Part shown: positions 1 through 9,000 of the stretch, piece after piece | How the letters are laid out: every line of letters begins with the position of its first letter | Position numbering within the stretch: the first letter of the stretch is position 1 | From: Fundicoccus_A sp052115865 | GTDB taxonomy: Bacteria > Bacillota > Bacilli > Lactobacillales > Aerococcaceae | Length of the DNA stretch: 64,000 bases | Direction of reading: 5' to 3' | NCBI RefSeq assembly: GCF_052115865.1 | Contig: NZ_JBQKME010000011.1 | Location: 1-64,000, forward strand | Program-made: the position numbers and the translations under genes | The notes under the pieces: model-generated | What the model was told of the DNA's origin: nothing | The model's database searches: none | Seen by the model: only the letters and a program-made list of their open reading frames with translations

Positions 1-1
1 T

Positions 2-40
2 GTTAAAGAAGATGGCCTAATAGAACGAACTAAATTATAG
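2..40 (+). CDS. 3' end of an unidentified gene (partial)
   Basis: Frame 2 reads twelve codons ending EDGLIERTKL and a TAG stop at 38-40, followed by a small hairpin (54-74) and a stronger terminator. The tail resembles the end of a winged-helix regulator (a 'DGLIER' turn), but twelve residues are too few to name a family. Confidence 0.4.
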   Translation, partial: VKEDGLIERTKL

Positions 41-117
41 TACAAAAATAAGCCAGTATGCTTGAAACATACTGACCTAGTTTTGTTACCAACATCAAAA
101 ATTGAAGAACCAAAATA

Positions 118-155
118 CTAGCGAATATTTATTAATTTATTCGCTAGTTTTTTAT
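118..155. terminator. bidirectional terminator between convergent genes
   Basis: ACTAGCGAATA (118-128) pairs with TTATTCGCTAGT (137-148) and is followed by a T-rich run on the plus strand and a shorter one on the minus strand. It separates the gene ending at 40 from the reductase ending at 172. The loop contains ATATTTATT, part of the motif dispersed through this window. Confidence 0.75.
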
Positions 156-171
156 TTTATTTAATTAATTA

Positions 172-717
172 TTATCCTAATTTTGTAATAAGGTTCATAT
201 GAGCGTCAACCGCTGTTTGTAAGAACGTTACTGTATCTTCACGAACTAATTTACCATTCTCATCAAATAAATCTTGAGAATTTGCTAAGTATACTTCTGG
301 TTGTTGTACAGTTGGCATATTTAAGAAAGCTAATGATTGACGTAAGTGGTGGTTCGCACCAAATCCGCTAATACCAGAAATTGATTGGCTAGCCACTAAT
401 GCAGGTTTACCTGACCAAACATTTTCACCCCAAGGACGTGACGCAACGTCTAATGCATTTTTTAATGCAGCTGGAATTGAACGGTTATGTTCTGGTGTTA
501 CAAATAAGATTGCATCTTTTTCTGCAACTTTAGCACGAAAATCTTTGTAAACTTGTGGGCTATCTTGATCATAATCTTGGTTATATAATGGTAAGTTTGC
601 AATCTCTAAAAATTCTACCTCTACATCTGATGGGTATAAATCTGCTATTGCTTTTGCTACCATACCTGAGAAACTGTTATTACGGATACTACCTACTACT
701 ACACCTAATTTTGTCAT
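172..717 (-). CDS. NAD(P)H-dependent FMN reductase (flavodoxin-like fold)
   Basis: A 181-residue flavoprotein of the NADPH-dependent FMN reductase / azoreductase-like family (YieF/ChrR type). Such enzymes reduce FMN, quinones, azo dyes or chromate in the cytoplasm using NAD(P)H. The phosphate-binding loop GSIRNNSFS lies at residues 9-17, and the family block TPEHNRSIPAALKNALD, which contacts the flavin ring, lies near residues 74-90. The length is normal. The ATG at 717 has AAGGAG about eight bases upstream. It stands alone, convergent with the gene to the left and divergent from the transporter. The physiological substrate cannot be told from sequence. Confidence 0.92.
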   Translation of the reverse strand: MTKLGVVVGSIRNNSFSGMVAKAIADLYPSDVEVEFLEIANLPLYNQDYDQDSPQVYKDFRAKVAEKDAILFVTPEHNRSIPAALKNALDVASRPWGENVWSGKPALVASQSISGISGFGANHHLRQSLAFLNMPTVQQPEVYLANSQDLFDENGKLVREDTVTFLQTAVDAHMNLITKLG

Positions 718-944
718 ATGAAAAACTCCTTTTTCGCTAAATTACAAATATCATTCAAATACTTGTTGTAGTATTATCATACATCATACAATTCCATAAA
801 ACAAGAAAAATGTTTCTAATTCTAAATAATTTTTGTTAAGTTTTTATTAAGCCGATTATGCAACTTGATAATCCTATATTACTAGTTTTTATTGAACTTA
901 CTTAAATATTCACTAATTATTCTCATTTATTTTTAATAAATCGT

Positions 945-972
945 TTGACATTTTAATTTACTTTGATATTAT
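945..972 (+). promoter_or_regulatory. promoter of the glnPQ-like operon
   Basis: TTGACA at 945-950 and TATTAT at 967-972 with a 16-base spacer, in an AT-rich stretch. The predicted transcript starts near 979 and would carry the leader peptide and attenuator described next. Confidence 0.65.
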
Positions 973-1006
973 TTAACTCAAGTAATAAATTTGGGGGGTA
1001 AGATAT

Positions 1007-1084
1007 ATGGAAAAGCAGCAAAACATAAAATGTTACTTACATAATATTCAAACTCAATTATATTACTTTAGCTATTTTAGATAG
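1007..1084 (+). CDS. putative 25-residue leader peptide
   Basis: A short open frame of 25 codons with ATG at 1007 and a strong G-run ribosome binding site (GGGGGG, 993-998), eight bases away. It begins MEKQQN and holds four Gln codons (two adjacent, then Q-T-Q) plus many Tyr/Phe. It lies between a good promoter and an attenuator-like structure before a probable glutamine/polar amino-acid transporter. This fits a leader peptide whose translation senses charged tRNA. No homologue is known to me, so the coding claim rests on the ribosome binding site and position only. Confidence 0.45.
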   Translation: MEKQQNIKCYLHNIQTQLYYFSYFR

Positions 1085-1264
1085 TTTGTATTTACATTCA
1101 TTGTAGATACAGGCAAAACTCTTCGTTTGTATCTATGATGGCTAAAGCACATTTGCTTGTCCCCAGCCACATAGAATATCATATTCTAAATGGCTGAAGC
1201 GTAGATATTTATTTATACACTAACACGCTCATTTAGTATGATATTACTGATTGAGCGTTTTTTT
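1085..1264 (+). promoter_or_regulatory. structured leader with attenuator terminator before glnP
   Basis: Successive stems can be read. TAGATACA (1105-1112) pairs with TGTATCTA (about 1129-1136). TGGCT (about 1139) can pair with AGCCA (about 1167), while the same AGCCA can instead join TGGCT (about 1191) around a TAGAATAT/ATATTCTA stem, so the two are mutually exclusive. The last is an intrinsic terminator, ACGCTCA (1225-1231) with TGAGCGT (1251-1257) and a T run to 1264. There is no T-box GGGTGG core and no riboswitch class I recognise. It probably controls read-through into the transporter operon. Confidence 0.6.
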
Positions 1265-1305
1265 GTTGTTGCTAAGTTACTTGTTAATTAGGAAAGGTGA
1301 AGAAA

Positions 1306-3771
1306 ATGTTAAAAAATACTAAAAAAATTTTATTTAGCCTGATAGGAATTATTTGTATATTTTTAAGTTTCAATTTTTTACATCAAACGGTTGAAGCTCA
1401 AGATGTTATAACGATTGGTATTTCTGGACAAACGAAACCACTAAATTATTTTGAAGATAATGAACTCACTGGTTTTGAAATTGATATGTTAAATGAAATT
1501 AATCAGCGGTTAGATTCCGTCGAGTTTGAATTTGTGACGACAGAATTTGCATCCCTATTTGCTGGACTTGATTCTGGTCAATTTGATATTGTGGCTAATA
1601 ATCTGGGTGAAAATGATGAGCGCCGTGAGAAATTCTTATTCTCACTCTATCCTTATGTCATTACACATAATGTGATTATCACACAAACTGATCAGGCAGA
1701 TAATTTAACAATGGAAGATATGGCTGGTATGTCATTTGGTGTTGTAACAGCCTCGCCACAATCGATGTTCCTCGAAGCATGGAACCAAGAAAATCCCGAC
1801 TTAGCTGTTGATATTCGCTATGTTGATTCTGACCCATCAAATATTATCCGAGATGTGCATAGCGGCCGCTTTGACGCTACCATATACGCGACAACCTACT
1901 TAAATGATGTTCAACAAACCTTTGGTATTGAGTTGAAATCTCACTTTATTGAAAATGAGGATGCTATCAATCCTCCGGGATCATACTTAATGTACCGTAA
2001 GGAAAATTTAGATTTACGTAACGAAATCGATAAAGTACTTGCCGATATGCGTGAAGATGGTACATTATCAGAAATCTCATTGAAATACTTTGGCCAAGAT
2101 GACACCGAATTATCACAGGCAATCATCGATAAAAACGATAAGATAAATCGAGTAAATATCACTGAATCAACCCCAGTTGGGGAAGAAAAAGTAGTAACGG
2201 TAGGGACATCTGGTCAAACAAAACCGTTAAATTATTTTGAAGATAATAAACTAACTGGTTTCGAAATTGATTTATTAACAGCTATTGACGAACGTTTAGA
2301 CAACATTACTTTTGAATATGAAATTACAGAATTTGCGTCACTATTTGCAGGTCTAGATTCAGGCCAGTTTGATTTAGTGACGAATAACCTAGGTGAAAAT
2401 GAAGAACGAAGAGAAAAATTCCTCTTCTCACTTTATCCTTATGTAATTACGCATAATGTCATAATCACCAACACAGAACAAGCTGATGATTTAACGATGG
2501 AAGATATGGCAGGCATGTCATTTGGAGTTGTTACAGCCTCTCCTCAATCCATGTTTCTTGAAGCGTGGAATGAAGAAAATCCAGACCTAGCAGTCGATAT
2601 TCGTTATGTGGATTCAGATCCGTCAAATATTATTCGTGATGTTCATAATGGACGCTTTGATGCAACAATTTATGCAACAACTTACTTAAATGATGTTCAA
2701 GAGACATTTGGAATTGAATTAAAATCTCACTTTATTGAAAATGAAGATGCAATAAATCCTCCTGGTTCTTACTTTATTTATAGACAGGATGAAGTAGAAT
2801 TAAGGGATCAAATGGATGCAGTGATTGCAGAGTTAAGAGAAGATGGAACATTGGCTGCTATTAGCCAAAAATACATGGGACAAGATGATACGCAATTAAC
2901 GGACGGGATTATCGCACGTAATGATCAATTCGAAGAAGAACGGTTAGCCCAAAGTGATATCGAATCAACGCAATTGGTTAATCAATCTGTATCAAACACT
3001 TCGACTACTGATGGTAAAATTTTTGCGCCAGAAATTATTCCAGAAATTTTGCCAACTATTTTAGAAAAATTACCTATTACCTTATTAATGACTTTGGTTT
3101 CTATGATTATTGGTTTAGTCTTAGGCTTCCTTATTGCCTTAATTAAGATATACGATATACCTGTCCTAAAACAATTAGCATCAATATTTGTATCCTTTAT
3201 GCGCGGAACGCCACAATTGGTACAGTTATTCCTAGCATATTATGGTTTCCCATTGATTGTTGCTTGGTTAAATCAACAAATCAATACAAACATTAATGTC
3301 AACAACATCCCTGCCCTACTTTATGTCTTTATAGCATTTGGACTTAATGAAGCAGCTTATAATTCGGAAACTATACGTGCTGCTATACTATCTGTTGATA
3401 AAAGTGAAATCGAAGCAGCTAAATCCATTGGACTTACGAATCGTCAAACCATGACCCGGATTATTTTACCGTCTGCTATGATTGTCGCTATTCCAAACTT
3501 AGGAAATAGCTTAATTAGCTTATTAAAAGGTACATCATTAGCCTTTACTGTTACGGTTATCGATATTATGGGACAAGCACGTATCATTGCCGGAAGTAAC
3601 TTACGTTTCTTCGAAGCTTATATTGCGGTATCACTCATCTACTGGCTATGTTGTATCGTTATTGAAAACATTGTCAAATGGATTGAGAAAAAATTAAATG
3701 TCAACATGATTGATGAAAGCAGTATTCAACATGATGATGATAATTTGATTGTAACGACAGAATCAAAATAG
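1306..3771 (+). CDS. glnP: GlnP-like ABC transporter: two substrate-binding domains fused to permease
   Basis: An 821-residue polar amino-acid importer subunit with the architecture of Lactococcus GlnP. A signal-anchor segment (residues 5-30) is followed by two periplasmic-binding-protein domains (about 35-265 and 290-520), a linker, and a BPD_transp_1 permease domain (about 595-795) with several membrane spans. The EAA-like loop (EIEAAKSIGLTNRQTM) is present for docking the ATPase. The two binding domains are almost identical to each other in protein (ASLFAGLDSGQFD, ENDERREKFLFSLYPY recur) yet differ at many synonymous sites. The ATG at 1306 fits AAAGGTG better than the GTG at 1297. It is co-transcribed with the ATPase 12 bases downstream. 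Glutamine/glutamate is the likely but unproven substrate. Confidence 0.9.
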   Translation: MLKNTKKILFSLIGIICIFLSFNFLHQTVEAQDVITIGISGQTKPLNYFEDNELTGFEIDMLNEINQRLDSVEFEFVTTEFASLFAGLDSGQFDIVANNLGENDERREKFLFSLYPYVITHNVIITQTDQADNLTMEDMAGMSFGVVTASPQSMFLEAWNQENPDLAVDIRYVDSDPSNIIRDVHSGRFDATIYATTYLNDVQQTFGIELKSHFIENEDAINPPGSYLMYRKENLDLRNEIDKVLADMREDGTLSEISLKYFGQDDTELSQAIIDKNDKINRVNITESTPVGEEKVVTVGTSGQTKPLNYFEDNKLTGFEIDLLTAIDERLDNITFEYEITEFASLFAGLDSGQFDLVTNNLGENEERREKFLFSLYPYVITHNVIITNTEQADDLTMEDMAGMSFGVVTASPQSMFLEAWNEENPDLAVDIRYVDSDPSNIIRDVHNGRFDATIYATTYLNDVQETFGIELKSHFIENEDAINPPGSYFIYRQDEVELRDQMDAVIAELREDGTLAAISQKYMGQDDTQLTDGIIARNDQFEEERLAQSDIESTQLVNQSVSNTSTTDGKIFAPEIIPEILPTILEKLPITLLMTLVSMIIGLVLGFLIALIKIYDIPVLKQLASIFVSFMRGTPQLVQLFLAYYGFPLIVAWLNQQINTNINVNNIPALLYVFIAFGLNEAAYNSETIRAAILSVDKSEIEAAKSIGLTNRQTMTRIILPSAMIVAIPNLGNSLISLLKGTSLAFTVTVIDIMGQARIIAGSNLRFFEAYIAVSLIYWLCCIVIENIVKWIEKKLNVNMIDESSIQHDDDNLIVTTESK

Positions 3772-3783
3772 GAGGAGTTCTTT

Positions 3784-4533
3784 ATGTTAAAACTAGAAAA
3801 CTGGTCCAAAAGTTATGGGAATCACTTAGTATTAGATGATATTAATATTGAAGTACCGACTGGAAATGTCTTAACCATTATTGGTTCGAGTGGATCGGGT
3901 AAATCTACCTTGCTCAGAACGATAAACTTCTTGGAAAAACCAAATAAAGGCACCATTCATATAGGAGACATCAACCAAGAAGTGAGCCATATACCTGAAA
4001 AAGAGATATTTAAAATTCGCAGACAAACAGCCATGGTTTTTCAAAATTATGCCCTGTTTTCAAAAAAGACTGCTCTTGAAAATGTTATGGAACAATTACT
4101 CATGGTTCAAAAGCTCCCTAAAAATGAAGCGAAAGAATTAGCCGAAAATTATTTAGAATTAGTTGGTATGTCTGATAGAGCCAACTACTATCCCAATCGC
4201 TTATCGGGTGGTCAACAACAAAGGGTAGGTATTGCACGAGCCTTAGCCATTCAGCCCGAAGTGATTTTGTTCGATGAACCAACCTCAGCCCTAGACCCCG
4301 AAATGGTTAGTGGAATACTCGAGTTAATCCATAAAGTAGCTCATCAAAAAACCACGATGATATTGGTGACCCATGAAATGAATTTTGCCAAACAAGTTTC
4401 TGACCAAGTTATTTTCTTAGATAAAGGCGTTATTTTAGAACAAGGAACACCTGAACAAATTTTTGACAACCCGCAAATGGAACGTACGCAACAATTTATT
4501 CGTGGTTTTGGTGAAACGAGTTTTGCCATTTAA
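3784..4533 (+). CDS. glnQ: amino-acid ABC transporter ATP-binding protein (GlnQ-like)
   Basis: A 249-residue ATPase energising the preceding permease at the inner face of the membrane. Walker A GSSGSGKSTLL is near residue 35, the Q-loop is MVFQNYALF, the signature LSGGQQQRVGIARALA near 140, Walker B VILFDEPTSALDP near 160, and the switch His is in VTHEMNFA. This is the PAAT (polar amino-acid) subfamily. AGGAGG precedes the ATG closely. The operon ends at a strong hairpin just downstream. Confidence 0.95.
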   Translation: MLKLENWSKSYGNHLVLDDINIEVPTGNVLTIIGSSGSGKSTLLRTINFLEKPNKGTIHIGDINQEVSHIPEKEIFKIRRQTAMVFQNYALFSKKTALENVMEQLLMVQKLPKNEAKELAENYLELVGMSDRANYYPNRLSGGQQQRVGIARALAIQPEVILFDEPTSALDPEMVSGILELIHKVAHQKTTMILVTHEMNFAKQVSDQVIFLDKGVILEQGTPEQIFDNPQMERTQQFIRGFGETSFAI

Positions 4534-4546
4534 TGACTGATAAAAA

Positions 4547-4590
4547 AATAACAGCTTCTCGCCACTAAAGGTTGAGAAGCTGTTATTTTT
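4547..4590. terminator. bidirectional terminator, glnQ / deacetylase
   Basis: AATAACAGCTTCTC (4547-4560) pairs with GAGAAGCTGTTATT (4574-4587), with T runs on both strands. It lies between convergent genes and its left arm starts 14 bases after the glnQ stop. Confidence 0.9.
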
Positions 4591-5935
4591 AATTTAAATA
4601 GGTATCGGCATCTAATATTTGATCAGGAAAACAAAATACATAACCTTGTTCTTTTAAATATGGGATGATGTAATCTAAGGTTTCAACATTTTCGAAATAA
4701 ATATCATGCATTAAAACAATGGAACGCTGCTTAATTGTATTTATAATCTCATTGATAGTTTGATCTGAGTTTCGGTAATGCCAATCCAAAGAATCAATAT
4801 TCCAAAAAATAGTTTGTAAGTCAGGAAACATATTTACGACCCGCATGCCACCATTTCCATAAGGCATTCGATAAAGAACTGGCATTTCTCCAGTCGCATT
4901 AAAAATAGCATCTTGTGTTCTATTCATTTCATGTCTGACTTCGTCATCCGATATCACACTAAAATTAGCGTGTGAATATGAATGATTACCTATTCTGTGA
5001 CCTCTATCCAGAATCATTTGACTAATTTCAGGATATTTAACGACCTGACTCCCCAATTGAAAGAAAGTCCCTGGAACATCATGCTTATCCAAAATATCTA
5101 ATATTGGTAAAGTTGCTTCACTCGGTCCATCATCAAAGGTTAAAGCAATTAAAGGACGATGATCAACTTCAGACCCTAATAGTTGAGCGGCTAGATCTTC
5201 ATTTGAAAATATCTTATCATTCAAAGTTGTATCTTCATTTACGTAATCAACATTTTCATGGACAACTTCAGTAATTTGTTGAACAATGCCGTCATATTGC
5301 TCTTTTAACTCCGGCGTTTGTGGTTGATCTGCAATTTCTTCCAATAATGGTTGAACATTTGTTATTTCCTCCAAGGTCTGATGAATGGACTCAGTCGAAA
5401 CATTTTGATCTATCTCACTAAAAGTCGAGTCAATCTTTTCAATTGTGGCAAGGGTATTTTCAGCATAGGCATATTTTTCATGCGCAGCTTTTAATAGGCG
5501 GTCTTCATTAAGCTTGTCACTATCAAAATAGTTTGGACACTCAAGATTGGATAGCGTTAACTCTGGATTTAGTTGATGATGGTCACTCACTTGATTGCCT
5601 ACAATCATTGGCTCTTCAGCTGAGTAAATAGTGTTTAAATTTTCAATCATTGTATACTTTTTTTGAACATCATCAATGATACTACTAACTTCGTCGTCTT
5701 CTATATCAGAATACTTATTAGCTTTTTCATCGATTAGTTCCTGTGTAATATTGGCAGCAAGAAAATCATGTTGTTCATCAAAATATAATTGATTAATATC
5801 AGCTAAAGCATTTGAAATTAAATCTTCTTGTTCAATCGCTTTAACATCATACCATAAGTAAAAAAGCAGTAGTAAGTTAAGCACAATTAATAATAATCCA
5901 AAAATATATTTGTTAAGTTTATTCATTGATTTCAT
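4589..5935 (-). CDS. membrane-anchored polysaccharide deacetylase (NodB domain)
   Basis: A 448-residue extracytoplasmic deacetylase. The N-terminal membrane anchor covers about residues 8-28. A helical, Asp/Glu-rich stalk follows (about 30-255). The C-terminal NodB homology domain has the catalytic TFDDGP, the metal-binding HSYSH, the RMPYG motif (RPPYG in most relatives) and the LMHDI motif. Relatives remove N-acetyl groups from peptidoglycan or other wall glycans, which gives lysozyme resistance, or act on secreted polysaccharides. Which glycan is modified here is unknown. The ATG at 5935 has AAGAAGG seven bases upstream. It is monocistronic, with its own terminator shared with glnQ. Confidence 0.9.
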   Translation of the reverse strand: MKSMNKLNKYIFGLLLIVLNLLLLFYLWYDVKAIEQEDLISNALADINQLYFDEQHDFLAANITQELIDEKANKYSDIEDDEVSSIIDDVQKKYTMIENLNTIYSAEEPMIVGNQVSDHHQLNPELTLSNLECPNYFDSDKLNEDRLLKAAHEKYAYAENTLATIEKIDSTFSEIDQNVSTESIHQTLEEITNVQPLLEEIADQPQTPELKEQYDGIVQQITEVVHENVDYVNEDTTLNDKIFSNEDLAAQLLGSEVDHRPLIALTFDDGPSEATLPILDILDKHDVPGTFFQLGSQVVKYPEISQMILDRGHRIGNHSYSHANFSVISDDEVRHEMNRTQDAIFNATGEMPVLYRMPYGNGGMRVVNMFPDLQTIFWNIDSLDWHYRNSDQTINEIINTIKQRSIVLMHDIYFENVETLDYIIPYLKEQGYVFCFPDQILDADTYLN

Positions 5936-6069
5936 TTGCTAACCTTCTTTAATTACATATTTCTAATATATTTCCTTTTTCATCTTAGCATTCACTTGTC
6001 ATAAATACTATGGAATAAAAAAAACATCATATAAAGTTCTAAAAATATTCATATACAACAATTGGTTGA

Positions 6070-9000
6070 CTAAAATAGACTTAATTGATCTTCATCTGGT
6101 AAACCATTCAATACACCGTGTTCAGTTAAATATTCGATGATAGTTTTAGAAACTTTCCCTCTTTTTTGAACATCTTCCTTAGATAGAAATGGGGCTTCTT
6201 CTCTAGCTTTAATAATTTGTTGAGCAACAGATATACCTAAGCCAGGAATAGCTCTAAATGGTGGAATCAGAGTGTCCCCTTCAATGATAAAGTTTTCTGC
6301 ATCTGATTTTTCGAGACTTACCATTTGGAACTTAAACCCTCGTTCAAGCATTTCATTCGCTACTTCTAATACAGTCACTAAGGTTTTTTCTTTTGGAGAA
6401 GCGTCTAAACCTTTACCATGAATTTCGCGAATTCTTCTTTTGACCATCTCTTTTCCTTGCGACATAGCAACTAAGTCAAAATCAACGGCACGAACAGAAA
6501 AATGAGCTGCATAGTGATATAAAGGATAATGGACTTTAAAGTAAGCAACACGTAAAGCCATTAAAACATAAGCAGTCGCATGAGCTTTCGGGAACATATA
6601 TTTAATCTTTAGACACGATTCAATATACCATTCAGGCACCTTATGTTCACGCATAATCGCCTGCCAATCATCTGGAATCCCCTTCCCTTTACGGACACTC
6701 TCCATAATTTTAAATGCAACACCATCTTCAATACCATAATGTTGTAAAGTAACCATAATATCATCACGACAACCAATTACTTGCGCTAAAGGTGCAATTC
6801 CTTTTCGAATCAATTCTTGTGCATTCCCTAACCAAACGTCTGTACCATGAGATAGACCAGAAATTTGAAGTAATTCTGCAAAATTTTTCGGTTTAGACTC
6901 GGCTAACATTCCCCTTACAAAGCTTGTTCCAAATTCCGGAACACCTAAGGTCCCTGTTTCAGAAAAAATCTGCTCAGGTGTTACACCTAAAATCTCTGTT
7001 CCGCTAAAGATTTTCATAACATCTGGGTCTGTAGGAGGCAGTGTTTTCGGGTCAATGCCACTTAAGTCTTGTAACATACGAATATGGGTCGGATCATCGT
7101 GTCCCAGAATATCAAGTTTTAAAACATTATCATGAATCGAGTGGAAATCAAAGTGGGTCGTTTTCCATTCGGAATTAACATCATCAGCAGGATATTGGAT
7201 AGGTGTAAAATCATAAACATCTAAATAGTCTGGAATAACAATAATTCCACCCGGGTGTTGCCCGGTTGTTTTTTTAACCCCTGTAATTCCTTTAGCTAAA
7301 CGTTCTTTTTCAGCTTGTGGAATTTGTTGCGGTTCCACTTCTAAATACCCTTTTACATAACCAAAGGCCGTTTTTTCTGCAACAGTTGAGATTGTCCCAG
7401 CTCGATAAACATAATCTTCACCAAATAAATCCTTCGTGTAAGCATGAGCTTTTGGTTGATAATCGCCTGAGAAGTTCAAATCAATATCGGGTACTTTATC
7501 ACCATAAAAACCAAGGAAGGTCTCAAACGGAATATCTTGTCCCTCATTTGATAATATATGACCACACTTAGGACAAGCCTTTTCCTCTAAATCATAACCT
7601 GATTTTACACTACCATCAGTGAAAAATTCACTAAATTGACAATGCGTACAATAATAATGCGGAGGTAAGGGATTAACTTCAGTAATACCTGTTAAAGTCG
7701 CGACTAAACTAGACCCAACCGAACCACGTGAACCAACCAAATACCCATCTTCATTACTTTTATGAACTAACTTTTGTGAAATCAAATAAATAACTGAGAA
7801 TCCGTTAGAAATAATACTGTTTAATTCTTTTTCAATTCGATGCTCAACAATCTCAGGAAGTTCTTCCCCATACATTTCATGAGCCTTATCATAACTCAGT
7901 TTGCGGATTTCTTCGTCGGAACCTTCAATAATAGGTGTATAAAGTTTAGATTTAATTACTTCAACTTCATCAATTAAATCTGCTATTTTTTGCGTATTTT
8001 TGACAACTATTTCATAAGCTTTTTCTTCACCTAGAAAACTAAAATCCTCCAACATTTCATCCGTCGTTCTAAAATGAACTTCTGGCATCTCTAATTTTCG
8101 GTTAGCGTTAACTTTCATTGAACGATGCAAGATTTCACGATAAATACTGTCTTTTTCATCGAGATAATGTACATTTCCTGTCGCAACGACTGGTTTATTT
8201 TTTTCTTCACCTAAACGAATCATATTTTTAAGAATTTTTTCTAAATCTGCTTCATTACTAATCGTTTCATCCGCTATCAAAGGTTCATATACTGATTTAG
8301 GCTGAACTTCGATATAGTCATAATAATCGACTAGCTCAGCAGCTTCTTCGTAACCTTTTTGCATCATGGCAGTAAAGACTTCACCATCGTGACAAGCAGT
8401 TCCCACTAAAAGATTTTCTTTGTATTTATTTAATAAGCTACGAGGCACGCGTGGAACACGGTAGAAGTAATCTATATTTGATGCCGAAATAATTTTAAAC
8501 AAACTTTTGAGTCCTTCTTGGTTTTTAGCTAAAATCGTCACATGAAAAGGACGTGATTGCTTATAACTTCCATTGCGTCCCATTTGATCATTTAATTGAT
8601 TATGATGCGTCATATTAAAATCATTACGAGCTTGTTCAAGCAACTTCAGTAATATATAACCTGTCGTTTCAGAGTCATAAATAGCTCGGTGATGTTGTTC
8701 AAGAACAATATTATAGTGCTTGGCTAAAGTGTTTAAGCGATGAGTTTTTAAATTTGAGTTTACTAACCGTGATAACTCCAAAGTGTCGATCACACCTTCA
8801 GTAACTGGATCTAAACCAAGTTGTTTGTAACCTTGGTTGATAAAACCAATATCGAAAGTAGCGTTATGGGCAACCAAAATCGTATCTTTTGAAAATTCTG
8901 CAAACTTTGGTAAAACAGCATCGATTGTTGGTGCATCGGCTAACATAGCATCTGTAATACCGGTTAATTCAGTCGTAAAGGCCGCCAAGGGATGGCCAGG

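Noticed and set aside
979..1264. T-box leader for the glnP operon
   Set aside because: The conserved GGGTGG antiterminator core is absent; a short translated leader fits better.
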